Positions 7,358 to 15,574 are shown, counted from the first letter of the stretch. The stretch is 22,268 bases of DNA from Clostridia bacterium (GCA_024403215.1 JAKSSJ010000007.1:1-22268); one strand, 5' to 3'. Translations and numbers: made by a program. The notes: generated by a model from the sequence alone, not told the origin.

Positions 7358-7600
7358 ATGAAAACATCAAAAGCAATAATATTTGGAATTGGATTTATTG
7401 CGCTGTCAATATATGAGCTCGTCATGGTATTTAGATTTAATCCAAACAGGGCCTATGATGGAGCAAATAAACTTTATGAATACATTAGAAAAAGAGATGC
7501 AATTAGATTGTTCATATTCTTTGCACTAATAGGAATAGGATTATTGCTATACGCCTATATCGGATTAAAAATATGGAAAGCAATAAATAAGATATTCTAA
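7358..7600 (+). CDS. Small two-TM membrane protein, end of tad operon
   Basis: An 80-residue protein not recognised as a known family. It has two hydrophobic segments, about residues 6-25 and 51-74, separated by a short basic/polar stretch with YEYIRKRDAIR. The start ATG 7358 is supported by AGAGGTGA just upstream; a GTG at 7349 is less likely. The preceding gene stops at 7346, so the two are coupled. As the last gene before repeat array C it may be an accessory of the pilus system, but nothing in the sequence proves that. Confidence 0.65.
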   Translation: MKTSKAIIFGIGFIALSIYELVMVFRFNPNRAYDGANKLYEYIRKRDAIRLFIFFALIGIGLLLYAYIGLKIWKAINKIF

Positions 7601-7621
7601 TACTGCCGTTATTTTTCATTG

Positions 7622-7987
7622 ACCTTGCCACATTTTAATTTTTACGTTAAAGTGGCAAGGTTTTTTAGTTACTTTTTTGCGGATACCTTGCCACCTAGCA
7701 CTGTTTTTGAAAAAGTGGCAAGGTTTTTTAGTTACTTTTTTGCGGATACCTTGCCACTTAGCACTGTTTTTTAAAAAGTGGCAAGGTATTATGACGTTCA
7801 GAGTTGAAAAAGCTTGCACAAACCTTGCCACTTTAGCAAATTTCTTAACAAGTGGCAAGGTAGGTGGATTTTTAATGCCTAAAAACCTTGCCACTTTGGT
7901 AAATTTCTCAACAAGTGGCAAGGTGCGCACATTTTAGAGATCAAAAAACCTTGCCACTTTGTCAAATTTCTCAACAAGTGGCAAGGT
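7622..7987. repeat. Palindromic repeat array C (6 units)
   Basis: Six 40-bp units start at 7622, 7685, 7748, 7822, 7885 and 7948 (intervals 63, 63, 74, 63, 63). All have perfect ACCTTGCCAC/GTGGCAAGGT arms around 20-bp loops. Units 1-3 and 4-6 form two subgroups by loop and spacer. Units 1 and 2 are followed by TTTTTT on the + strand, and units 5 and 6 are preceded by A5-A6, giving T-runs on the - strand. The array fills the gap between the convergent tad and HAD genes, so it could terminate transcription from both sides. No gene lies in 7601-8035. Confidence 0.95.
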
Positions 7988-8035
7988 CATGTAATTAATC
8001 GCGCCTCATAAGCACTATATCACACCTGGTACGCA

Positions 8036-8866
8036 CTATTTCCCGTTCAATATATACTTTTCAATTGCTTTTGCGACGCCGTCCTCGTTGCAAGAAGCTG
8101 TAATATCTTTGCAAACAGCCTTCACCTGATCTCTGGCATTCTCCGGTGCAATAGGAAGCCCAACAAGCTTAAGCATCTCAATGTCGTTGCCTCCATCGCC
8201 AAGCGCCATAATCTCTGACGGCTTAATACCAAGCATATCGGCGAGCCTTAAAAGCGTCTTGCCTTTGTTTGCGTTGATATCACAAATCTCTATGTTATTT
8301 TCCAGAGAGGAGGTTGCATCAACCTCTGGGAACTTTTCTCTTACAGCATCAAATACTTCTTTTACAACATCGAAATTATCTGAGAAGAGCTGAATCTTTT
8401 CAACCGGCTTACCAAGAGTCGTAATGAATTCTCTCAAATCTTCAACTGGCTTTCTGTACAGCTTAATCAAAGTCAAAAACGGCTCTGGGATGATGTTCTC
8501 TGCGACCTTCTTTGCCTCAAAACTCATGTAGCCCCATTCGTCTATGTAGGCGTCGTAAATGATGTCGTACTGCTCCACAAAATCAATAACCCTAAGCGCA
8601 GTCTCTGGCGACATGCCGATGCTGTACACAAACTCCTTTTTCTCGTAATCATAAATGGTCGAGCCATTCACGTTGATGGAGTATTTTAGAAAATCAAGCG
8701 TTCTAACATCTTCTGGAATGCCTTCAAAGAGCCTGCCCGTGATTGGAACAATATAAACTCCGCGCTCCGCAGCTTTTCTGAGCGTGTTTTTGGTGTACTC
8801 TGAAATTGTCTTGTTGTTGGACAGGAGAGTCCCGTCCAGGTCAGTTGCTATTAGCTTAATTGCCAT
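8036..8866 (-). CDS. Cof-type HAD-IIB family phosphatase
   Basis: A 276-residue soluble hydrolase of the haloacid dehalogenase superfamily, probably dephosphorylating sugar phosphates or similar small metabolites; the substrate cannot be read from sequence. Motif I is DLDGT (D9, D11), motif II includes T43 in PITGR, motif III is K201 in NKGKTLL, and motif IV is GDGGND at 223-228. The residues between motifs II and III form a C2B-type cap typical of the Cof subfamily. The start ATG (8866) has AAAGGT upstream on the minus strand. It is transcribed alone, divergent from the rluA operon. Confidence 0.92.
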   Translation of the reverse strand: MAIKLIATDLDGTLLSNNKTISEYTKNTLRKAAERGVYIVPITGRLFEGIPEDVRTLDFLKYSINVNGSTIYDYEKKEFVYSIGMSPETALRVIDFVEQYDIIYDAYIDEWGYMSFEAKKVAENIIPEPFLTLIKLYRKPVEDLREFITTLGKPVEKIQLFSDNFDVVKEVFDAVREKFPEVDATSSLENNIEICDINANKGKTLLRLADMLGIKPSEIMALGDGGNDIEMLKLVGLPIAPENARDQVKAVCKDITASCNEDGVAKAIEKYILNGK

Positions 8867-8879
8867 TTTTTACCTTTCG

Positions 8880-8955
8880 TGTGCGACCCGCGCCACCGCC
8901 AGCCGCGCCGCCAGCCGCTCCGTGACCGCCGGGCGGCCCCGCCGCCGGCCATATT
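8880..8955. repeat. GC-rich block in the HAD leader
   Basis: About 75 bases of nearly pure G/C, rich in CCGCC and GCCGG steps, separate the HAD start codon from its probable promoter. It would lie in the 5' leader of the HAD transcript and could fold strongly (for example CCGCC/GGCGG around 8927-8936). It is composed like the other GC-rich blocks in this window. Open frames through it are an artefact of its composition. Confidence 0.5.
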
Positions 8956-8969
8956 TAATATTTCCACCC

Positions 8970-8978
8970 ATTATACCA
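8970..8978 (-). promoter_or_regulatory. Probable extended -10 promoter for the HAD gene
   Basis: On the minus strand the sequence reads TGGTATAAT, a consensus extended -10 element (TGnTATAAT). No good -35 is visible, which extended -10 promoters can tolerate. Transcription would start near 8963 and give a leader of about 100 bases containing the GC-rich block. Confidence 0.5.
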
Positions 8979-9008
8979 TAAATATGTTAAAATATTATAG
9001 AAGAAATA

Positions 9009-9056
9009 TGCGCGCCAGCCTCCGGCCATCCGTCACGTACCTGGACGCGCGGCCGC
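9009..9056. repeat. GC-rich hairpin before rluA
   Basis: A second GC-rich block whose ends (GCGCGCCAG and CTGGACGCGC) pair with one bulge. It lies exactly between the two candidate start codons of rluA (9008 and 9065). It either forms a structured leader or adds a non-homologous N-terminal extension. Confidence 0.45.
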
Positions 9057-9064
9057 AAAAACCA

Positions 9065-9994
9065 ATGAACACCATCTCCTATACAGCAACACCAGAAGAT
9101 GAAGGCAAATACGTAAAAGAGATTCTGCAGCAGAAGCTCAAATTAAGTTCGCGCCTCGTCAGAAAAATTAAAATAACAGGAGAAATAAAACTAAACGGCC
9201 GCAGCGTACACGTTAGAGAACGCGTAGACGTAGGAGACACAGTCACCGTATCCTACCCAGAAGAAGAAAGCTACTTTGAGCCAGAAAACATTCCACTAGA
9301 CATAGTCGATGAGGACGAAGATCTTTTGGTAGTAGATAAGCAGCCTGGCCTAATAGTGCACCCAACATATAACTTCCCAACAGGAACGCTCGCAAATGCA
9401 ATCACGTATTACATGCAGCAAAAGGGAGAAGTGTATAAGCTGCGCTTTGTAAATCGTTTGGACATGTACACCTCCGGACTAATCATAGTCGGCAAAAACG
9501 CGCACTGCCAGGATGCCATCATGAACCAAATGCACGACGGCACCATAATCAAAAAATACAAGGCCATAGTCCACGGCGTAATAGATAAAGACCAGACTAT
9601 AGACCTGCCAATAGATAAAGATCCAAATCACGTTGCGCGCCGCATGGTAAGAGAAGACGGCTATCCATCCGTCACTCACGTCCGCGTAATAGAAAAATTC
9701 AAGGACAAAAACTATGGGCAGCTAAACGGCTTTACCTTTGTCGAGCTCAAGCTAGACACCGGCCGCACCCATCAGATAAGAGTGCACCTAACTCACATCG
9801 GCCACCCACTAGTAGGTGACGAGCTCTACGCTCAGCTCTATGGCTACAACGTAAATCCAGACTGGATGCCTCGCCAAGCCCTGCATTCATATTATTTAAA
9901 CTTCGCTCACCCAGTAACTGGCGAGCGCATAGAATTAGAAACACAGCTGCCAGACGACATGAAAGCAGCATTAGAATACATAAGGGGACAGTAA
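9065..9994 (+). CDS. RluA-family pseudouridine synthase
   Basis: A 309-residue RNA-modifying enzyme that converts uridine to pseudouridine in rRNA or tRNA; its target cannot be told from sequence. An N-terminal S4 RNA-binding domain (about residues 15-65, KLSSRLVRKIKI...LNGRSV) precedes the catalytic domain. The RLDMYTSG motif carries the catalytic Asp133, and TGRTHQIRVHL follows. I chose ATG 9065 because the product then begins like other RluD-type proteins. ATG 9008 would add 19 residues encoded by a GC-rich block. Neither has a clear ribosome binding site. The stop TAA overlaps the next start (TAATG), so it heads an operon with the ATP-grasp gene. Confidence 0.9.
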   Translation: MNTISYTATPEDEGKYVKEILQQKLKLSSRLVRKIKITGEIKLNGRSVHVRERVDVGDTVTVSYPEEESYFEPENIPLDIVDEDEDLLVVDKQPGLIVHPTYNFPTGTLANAITYYMQQKGEVYKLRFVNRLDMYTSGLIIVGKNAHCQDAIMNQMHDGTIIKKYKAIVHGVIDKDQTIDLPIDKDPNHVARRMVREDGYPSVTHVRVIEKFKDKNYGQLNGFTFVELKLDTGRTHQIRVHLTHIGHPLVGDELYAQLYGYNVNPDWMPRQALHSYYLNFAHPVTGERIELETQLPDDMKAALEYIRGQ

Positions 9995-11211
9995 TGAACA
10001 GCAATTTTGTACCAGTAATCCTGGGTAACGACATCAACGCCTACAGCATGGCAAGAAGCTTCTACGAAGCCTACGGCGTTACATCAGTAGTTGTCGCAAA
10101 AACTAAATCAGGATTCGTATCAAACACTGCATCAAAAGTTATCAAGTTCTACGAATACCCAGACCTTGATAACAGCGAAGAATTCATCACAGTCATGACC
10201 AACCTGCGCCAAGAATTTCAAGGAAAGGACATGATTATTTTAGGCTGCGCAGATAATTACGTAAGAACAATATCTAATAACAAAGAAACGCTGCAGTCGA
10301 TAGGCTATATAGTTCCAGTCGGAGAGAAATCAGTCATAGATAATATCATGAGAAAAGAAATTTTCTATGAACTCTGCGATAGATACAGAATCTCACATCC
10401 AAAAACCTTTGTCTACAAACCATGGATGGATTATATAATCAACTACAACTTCCCGTATCCAATGATAGTAAAACCAGCAGATACAGTTGATTATCACAAT
10501 CACAGCTTCCCGGGCCAAAAGAAAATATATTCAGTAGCATCAGAAGAAGAACTCATAGTCCTTCTTAAAAGAATCTACGAAGCCGGCTACATGGGCAACA
10601 TGATAGTTCAAGAAACCATCCCAGGCGGACCATCTAATGAATATGACATGCAAATCTACGTTGGTCATGATCATAAGGCAAAGCTCGTGAGCCTCGCAAG
10701 AGTGCTAGTAATAGATGAGGACGACAAGACAAGAGGAAACAATCTCGCGTCAATCACAACGTATAACGAAAGCCTCATGAAAAAGATTTCTCACGTGCTT
10801 GAGCTAATTGGTTACGAAGGCTTTGCCGATGCAGACATCAAGTATGATGAAAGAGACGGCGAGTTTAAAGTTTTAGAAATAAATGCGCGCCAGGGCGGCT
10901 CTCATTACAGAGTAACAGGAAGCGGACACAACCTTGCAAAGCTTTTGGTAGAAGATCAGATAGAGCACGAGCCAAAAGAATTAGAACTCGTAAATACTCC
11001 ATACTACTGGAGCATAGTGCCGCACAAAGTAGTCTATGCAGTGACGGATGATAAAGAGCTCTTGGAAGAGGTAAGAGAGCTTCTAAAGTCTGGCCATTTT
11101 GGAAACTCACTGGATTTTGAAAAGGATAATACCTTTAAAAGAAGACAGATGCTTAGAGCAAGATCAATAAAGTTATTTAATAAATATATAAAATATTATT
11201 TAAAATCTTAA
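9994..11211 (+). CDS. D-aspartate-ligase-like ATP-grasp protein
   Basis: A 405-residue ATP-grasp enzyme. The N-terminus (NFVPVILGNDINAYSMARSF) and motifs such as MIVQETIPGGPSNEYDMQIY, GFADADIKYD and LEINARQGG strongly recall the Enterococcus D-aspartate ligase (Aslfm) that adds D-Asp to the peptidoglycan precursor stem peptide. The C-terminal basic tail (RRQMLRARSIKLFNKYIKYYLKS) fits membrane-surface work. The exact amino acid substrate is inferred, and relatives may add other residues. AAGGGG lies 6-7 bases before the ATG, which overlaps the rluA stop by one base. A GAPDH gene follows after 14 bases. Confidence 0.75.
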   Translation: MNSNFVPVILGNDINAYSMARSFYEAYGVTSVVVAKTKSGFVSNTASKVIKFYEYPDLDNSEEFITVMTNLRQEFQGKDMIILGCADNYVRTISNNKETLQSIGYIVPVGEKSVIDNIMRKEIFYELCDRYRISHPKTFVYKPWMDYIINYNFPYPMIVKPADTVDYHNHSFPGQKKIYSVASEEELIVLLKRIYEAGYMGNMIVQETIPGGPSNEYDMQIYVGHDHKAKLVSLARVLVIDEDDKTRGNNLASITTYNESLMKKISHVLELIGYEGFADADIKYDERDGEFKVLEINARQGGSHYRVTGSGHNLAKLLVEDQIEHEPKELELVNTPYYWSIVPHKVVYAVTDDKELLEEVRELLKSGHFGNSLDFEKDNTFKRRQMLRARSIKLFNKYIKYYLKS

Positions 11212-11225
11212 TCAGGAGGACAAAG

Positions 11226-12239
11226 ATGATTAATGTTGCAATCAACGGATTCGGAAGAATTGGAAGACTCTCTTTTAGAAAAATCTTTGGAGATAAGCGC
11301 TTTAAGGTAGTAGCAATCAACGACCTCACAAGCACAGATATGCTTGCTTATCTTCTTAAGTACGACAGCTCTCAGGGCAAGTGGCAGGGCCACAATGTAG
11401 AAGCAGGCGAAGGCTTTATTACAGTAGACGGAAAGAAGATTCCAATCTACAAGGAAGCAGACGCACACAATCTTCCATGGAAGAAGCTTAAAGTTGACAT
11501 TGTACTTGAGTGCACAGGCTTTTATACAAGCAAAGACAAGGCTCAGGCACACATTGACGCAGGCGCAGGAAAAGTTCTTATCTCTGCACCAGCAGGAAAT
11601 GATCTTCCAACAATCGTTTACAGCGTAAACGAGAAGACACTTAAAAAGTCAGACAAGATTGTATCCGGAGCATCATGCACAACAAACTGCCTCGCACCAA
11701 TGACAAAGGTACTTAACGACATGGCACCAATTCAAAGCGGTATCATGACAACAGTACATGCATACACAGGAGACCAGATGGTACTTGATGGACCACACAG
11801 AAAGGGAGACTTTAGACGTGCAAGAGCTGCAGCAGTTAACATCGTTCCAAATACAACAGGCGCAGCAAAAGCAATTGGACTTGTAATTCCAAAGCTTCAG
11901 GGAAAGCTCATTGGAAACGCAATGAGAGTTCCAGTACCAAGTGGATCAATCACAATCTTAGATGCTGTAGTAACAACAAAGAAGAAGCTTACAGTTGAAA
12001 GCATCAATGCAAAGATGAAAGCAGCTGCATCCGATTCCTTTGAATATACAGAAGAACCAATCGTATCATCAGATGTAATTGGAACAACTTGCGGATCCTT
12101 ATTCGATGCATCCCAGACCATGGTACAAGACCTTGGAAACGGAAGCTACCAGGTAAGAATCACATCTTGGTATGATAACGAAAACGGTTATACAAACCAG
12201 CTTATTAGAACCTTTGCCTACATGGCATCAATGAAATAA
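11226..12239 (+). CDS. gap: Glyceraldehyde-3-phosphate dehydrogenase
   Basis: A 337-residue, full-length type I GAPDH, the glycolytic enzyme that oxidises glyceraldehyde 3-phosphate with NAD+ and phosphate. The N-terminal dinucleotide-binding motif is INGFGRIGR. The catalytic Cys151 lies in SGASCTTNCLAP with His178 downstream, and the C-terminal SWYDNENGYTNQL is diagnostic. The strong AGGAGG site (11214-11219) is followed by ATG 11226. Its place is unusual: it sits between cell-envelope genes rather than with pgk/tpi/eno. Its A-ending, regular codon use is typical of a highly expressed gene. The stop overlaps the next start (TAATG). Confidence 0.97.
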   Translation: MINVAINGFGRIGRLSFRKIFGDKRFKVVAINDLTSTDMLAYLLKYDSSQGKWQGHNVEAGEGFITVDGKKIPIYKEADAHNLPWKKLKVDIVLECTGFYTSKDKAQAHIDAGAGKVLISAPAGNDLPTIVYSVNEKTLKKSDKIVSGASCTTNCLAPMTKVLNDMAPIQSGIMTTVHAYTGDQMVLDGPHRKGDFRRARAAAVNIVPNTTGAAKAIGLVIPKLQGKLIGNAMRVPVPSGSITILDAVVTTKKKLTVESINAKMKAAASDSFEYTEEPIVSSDVIGTTCGSLFDASQTMVQDLGNGSYQVRITSWYDNENGYTNQLIRTFAYMASMK

Positions 12240-13321
12240 TGAACCTAAACGATATTGCAATAATCATTCCATCCTTAAATCCGGATGAAAAATTTACGAG
12301 TGTAGTCAGCGGCATGATGGCCGCTGGCTTTACTCGCTTTGTGTTAGTAGACGATGGCTCAGATAAAAATCACAAGGAGCCATTTAGACTTGCAGAAAAA
12401 TATCCAATGGTAACAGTGCTAACTCACACTGTAAACCTTGGAAAAGGCCAGGCATTAAAAGATGCCTTTAATTTTGTTTATGATAATCTGCCAGATGTAG
12501 AGGCAGTAATAACCATAGACGGCGACGGCCAACATAAACCAGAAGACGCAAAAAGACTTGCGGACAGACTATCCGAAAAACCAAATGAAGTCGTCTTTGG
12601 CTGCAGAAACTTTAATGAGAAAAACGTTCCAACAAGAAACAAGCTTGGAAACAAAATAACATCACTTGTATTTAGATTGTTCTTTAAGTTTAAATTGTCT
12701 GATACACAGACAGGACTACGTGGAATCCCAAGAAAATATTTAAAGGATTTTGCAGAAAAGGTAGAAGGAACAAGATTTGAGTACGAAAGCAATATGCTTT
12801 TATACATGAACGACGAAAAAATACCTTACTCAGAAGTTTCAATAGCAACACTATACATAGAAGAAAACAAGAGTTCTCATTTCAATCCAATCAAGGACTC
12901 AATTAGAATATATAAGCCGATCATTAAAAAAGCGACAGGCTTTAAGTTTATAATCACAGGCGGCATCTGTACGCTAATAGACTTAGCCCTTTATACAATC
13001 TGCATGAAGAGCATAAGCCTGGAAAACATCTGGCTACTAAACATACTCTGCAACACAATAGCAAGAGTAATATCAGCAATACTAAACTACCTTGCAAATT
13101 ACAAATTTGTCTTTTGCAGCAAAGCGCCAGTACTAAAAGGCGCACCAAAGTATCTATTGATAGCAGCAGGCAAAGTATTAGTATCCTGGGTAATACAAAC
13201 ACCAGTATTTAATGCTCTGCACATTACAGGTTTCCTATGCACAATAATTAAGTGCATTGTGGATGTAATACTTGCATTTATCAGTTACTTTGTTCAGAAA
13301 AAATGGATCTTTAAAGAATAA
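12239..13321 (+). CDS. GT2 glycosyltransferase fused to GtrA membrane domain
   Basis: A 360-residue two-domain protein. Residues 1-225 are a GT-A family 2 glycosyltransferase with VDDGSD at 37-42 and the DxD-type TIDGDGQHKPED near 92-103, similar to dolichol/polyprenyl-phosphate sugar synthases. Residues about 233-360 are a GtrA-like domain with four hydrophobic segments and a C-terminal FVQKKWIF motif. Such fusions are thought to make and flip a polyprenyl-phosphate-linked sugar for cell-wall glycopolymer decoration; the sugar is unknown. The ATG overlaps the GAPDH stop and has no ribosome binding site of its own, so it is translationally coupled. Confidence 0.9.
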   Translation: MNLNDIAIIIPSLNPDEKFTSVVSGMMAAGFTRFVLVDDGSDKNHKEPFRLAEKYPMVTVLTHTVNLGKGQALKDAFNFVYDNLPDVEAVITIDGDGQHKPEDAKRLADRLSEKPNEVVFGCRNFNEKNVPTRNKLGNKITSLVFRLFFKFKLSDTQTGLRGIPRKYLKDFAEKVEGTRFEYESNMLLYMNDEKIPYSEVSIATLYIEENKSSHFNPIKDSIRIYKPIIKKATGFKFIITGGICTLIDLALYTICMKSISLENIWLLNILCNTIARVISAILNYLANYKFVFCSKAPVLKGAPKYLLIAAGKVLVSWVIQTPVFNALHITGFLCTIIKCIVDVILAFISYFVQKKWIFKE

Positions 13322-13375
13322 CGCGTGCCTTAATGCCCGCCTTGGACCAAATCACCAATGCATTCCTAGCGCAAT

Positions 13376-13538
13376 CCCGCCGCGGCAAAACGCCAAGGTG
13401 TTTCGCAGCGGGTACTTCTGGGGTACCGGTTCTTAGTGAAGCCAAGCGCCAGCGCGGGCTGAGCTTAGAACCGCTGTGGGGCCCCAGGTAGCGCGAGCGT
13501 GCCCGCTAGGAATACCTTGGTGTTTTGTCAGAGGCGGG
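13376..13538. repeat. GC-rich foldback (MITE-like) element
   Basis: In the 233-base gap after the GT2-GtrA gene, a left arm (13376-13412) and the reverse complement of a right arm (13501-13538) match at about 27 of 37 positions, sharing CCCGCC, CAAAAC, CCAAGGT and AGCGGG. Each arm is also self-complementary at its ends. Between them are nested inverted repeats, CTGGGG/CCCCAG (13418/13482) and GGTTCTTAG/CTTAGAACC (13428-13436/13464-13472). The whole would fold into one long stem. It has no coding capacity and no T-run. Confidence 0.6.
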
Positions 13539-13554
13539 TCAAAACTTATTAATC

Positions 13555-14526
13555 ATGTCAATACTTAAAAACATTATCAAATACTTTATAACAATTCTAC
13601 TCGCAATCCTAGTTCTACTGCTAGGACTGATTTTCATTTTCGAGCGGGGCCCATCAATCGGCATCCGTGATATTTTCGTAACCACCGTAATGCAATCCTC
13701 TGCTGCAAAATTCTCAGCCAGAATCTTTTTAAGCAAAGAAACTGTTGATGCGATAATGGCTGATTCAGAAATTGATGACAGCGGGATAGAACTTGATACA
13801 GATTTAATCAACACGGATGAAAGAGCAGAAGACTTTGATATATCAAAAGTCTGGCTTGAAGATATTCAAACAGCACATTATAAAGGGAAAGCCCTAATAG
13901 TCAATGATCCATCCCGTGTCTATGTCTACTGTATACCAGACTTTCCTGTTGAAAGAGGTGAATACCTCCAAGATATTTGCAAAAAAGAAAATGCTCTTGG
14001 CGGCGTTAATGGCGGCGGCTTTATTGACGTTGGCGGAACAGGCAAGGGCGGAGAACCAAAGGGCATGGTTATGTCTAATGGGGAATGGCTAAATGGAGAC
14101 GTTGATGCAAAGCATAAGGTAATTGGTCTTAGCTTTGATAACAAACTGATTGTTGGAACCATGACAGGAAAAGAAGCCTTGGACCTTGGCTGCAGGGATG
14201 CAGTAGAGTGGGGCCCAGCTCTTATTATCAACGGAGAACCTATGTCTGTTTCAGAATCTGCTGATGGTCCAAACCCAAGAACAGCTATCGGACAAAGAAA
14301 AGATGGTTCTATTGTTCTTGTATATATTGAGGGAAGAAAAACAGATAGCATTGGCGCAAGCTATGCAGACTTGATTAATATAATGCAGCAATACGAATGT
14401 GTTAATGCATCCAATCTAGATGGCGGCCTAAGTTCATCCATGAACTTTGATGGTGAAAGAATTACAAATAGCTACACCACATACGGCGAACGTCCTATAC
14501 CAACAGCTATTCTGGTAAGGAGGTAA
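13555..14526 (+). CDS. Phosphodiester glycosidase (NAGPA-like) family protein
   Basis: A 323-residue membrane-anchored protein. An N-terminal hydrophobic segment (about residues 8-30) is followed by an extracytoplasmic domain of the phosphodiester glycosidase family. This family includes the human uncovering enzyme and bacterial proteins linked to exopolysaccharides. Family motifs are GVNGGGFID, GPNPRTAIGQRKDGSIVLV and NLDGGLSSSM. It would cleave or remodel sugar-phosphodiester bonds outside the cell; the substrate is unknown. ATG 13555 has no convincing ribosome binding site; an upstream TTG at 13525 would begin inside the foldback element. GGAGG at its 3' end serves the next gene. Confidence 0.85.
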   Translation: MSILKNIIKYFITILLAILVLLLGLIFIFERGPSIGIRDIFVTTVMQSSAAKFSARIFLSKETVDAIMADSEIDDSGIELDTDLINTDERAEDFDISKVWLEDIQTAHYKGKALIVNDPSRVYVYCIPDFPVERGEYLQDICKKENALGGVNGGGFIDVGGTGKGGEPKGMVMSNGEWLNGDVDAKHKVIGLSFDNKLIVGTMTGKEALDLGCRDAVEWGPALIINGEPMSVSESADGPNPRTAIGQRKDGSIVLVYIEGRKTDSIGASYADLINIMQQYECVNASNLDGGLSSSMNFDGERITNSYTTYGERPIPTAILVRR

Positions 14527-14529
14527 GCT

Positions 14530-15501
14530 ATGCCTAGATACGTTAAGAAAAACAACACATACAAAATAGTTGTAATAGTACTTGCAGTACTTATACTTGC
14601 TGCATGGACTTTTACATATATAAAAGTATCAGAATATGAAAAGGGTTCCACAAGACATCTTATGGAAACCGTAATTAGCAGACTTGAAAAACAGTTTGAT
14701 GGAGAATTCTCCTACAAGCGCAGCAAGTTTATAGACGAAGACATAGAATATATAGTTCTAAGAGACGGAAAGCCTTTTGCTACTACTATATTAAATAAGT
14801 CCGATAAGCAAGGCATGCTTGGCTTTGACCTTTATACTGCTGGTGATACCAGGGGCGTGGAGAGTGTAAGCTTTTTAGCTTTGCCTACTGATAAGGCCTT
14901 GGTTGGTGATTACAAACAGGAGGGCATGAATGTTAAAGAAAGCGGCATTCCTCTTCCTTTCCTTGAGGATCTTTCAAAGCATAAGACTAATACTACTTGC
15001 AAGGTGCCAGAATACAACCTGTATGTTGTTGATGGTCTTTTTGAAAAGCTCCCTATTACCACAGATGCTGGAGATGAGATTTTAGTAGAAACAACAAAGG
15101 GTACTCTTCTTGCGCATAAGATGGGGGAGGATAAGCAGAAAAAACTTTCCTCTTGGACTGAGGATTTTGTAAAACGCTACACTAGATATGTTGTTCTTGG
15201 AAAAGGCTTTGATGATATTAAAAACGATATCTTCTATACTTCTCCTATTTACAATATTGTTAATAAGTTTAGGTCTATGTGGGACTTTTACTATGACTAT
15301 GACATTTCAATTGACCAGATTAGCTTCTCTGATTTTATTGAATACACGGATGATGTAGTTAGCCTACGTGTTAGGTACAAATATACTCAAAGCTACCACA
15401 AAACCCATACAGAGCACAGGCCGGAGATTAATCTGTTCTTGTACAATAACCATGGGAAGTGGCAGGTAGTAGAAATGCAAACTACAGAATGGGCTGAGTA
15501 G
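14530..15501 (+). CDS. Membrane-anchored protein of unknown function
   Basis: A 323-residue protein not recognised as a named family. It has a basic N-terminus, one membrane segment (about residues 10-28, YKIVVIVLAVLILAAWTF) and a long extracytoplasmic part. That part ends in a region with predicted strands (DDVVSLRVRYKYTQ... EINLFLYNNHGKWQVVEMQ) that could be an NTF2-like fold. The ATG follows the NAGPA-like stop by three bases and uses the GGAGG at the end of that gene. The pair is therefore coupled, and the protein may act with the glycosidase on envelope polymers. A weak GGGC/GCCC hairpin overlaps the stop but lacks a T-run. Confidence 0.7.
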   Translation: MPRYVKKNNTYKIVVIVLAVLILAAWTFTYIKVSEYEKGSTRHLMETVISRLEKQFDGEFSYKRSKFIDEDIEYIVLRDGKPFATTILNKSDKQGMLGFDLYTAGDTRGVESVSFLALPTDKALVGDYKQEGMNVKESGIPLPFLEDLSKHKTNTTCKVPEYNLYVVDGLFEKLPITTDAGDEILVETTKGTLLAHKMGEDKQKKLSSWTEDFVKRYTRYVVLGKGFDDIKNDIFYTSPIYNIVNKFRSMWDFYYDYDISIDQISFSDFIEYTDDVVSLRVRYKYTQSYHKTHTEHRPEINLFLYNNHGKWQVVEMQTTEWAE

Positions 15502-15522
15502 CGCCCACTTCGTTTCTGGGGG

Positions 15523-15550
15523 TTGTACTTATCAGATAATCAAGTAGTAT
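15523..15550 (+). promoter_or_regulatory. Possible promoter for the thioredoxin-like gene
   Basis: TTGTAC (15523-15528) and TAGTAT (15545-15550) are separated by 16 bases, a fair match to a sigma-A promoter. It lies 24 bases before the ATG of the thioredoxin-like gene, in the short gap after the previous operon. Confidence 0.4.
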
Positions 15551-15574
15551 AGGGGCATAAGGAGGGCAAAAGCC

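Noticed and set aside
7616..7937. Overlapping open frames on both strands of array C
   Set aside because: Same cause: a 63-bp repeat period keeps frames open on both strands, and the products are only repeat translations.
8879..9064. Long N-terminal extension of the pseudouridine synthase
   Set aside because: It is translated GC-rich spacer; the family-like sequence begins at the 9065 ATG.
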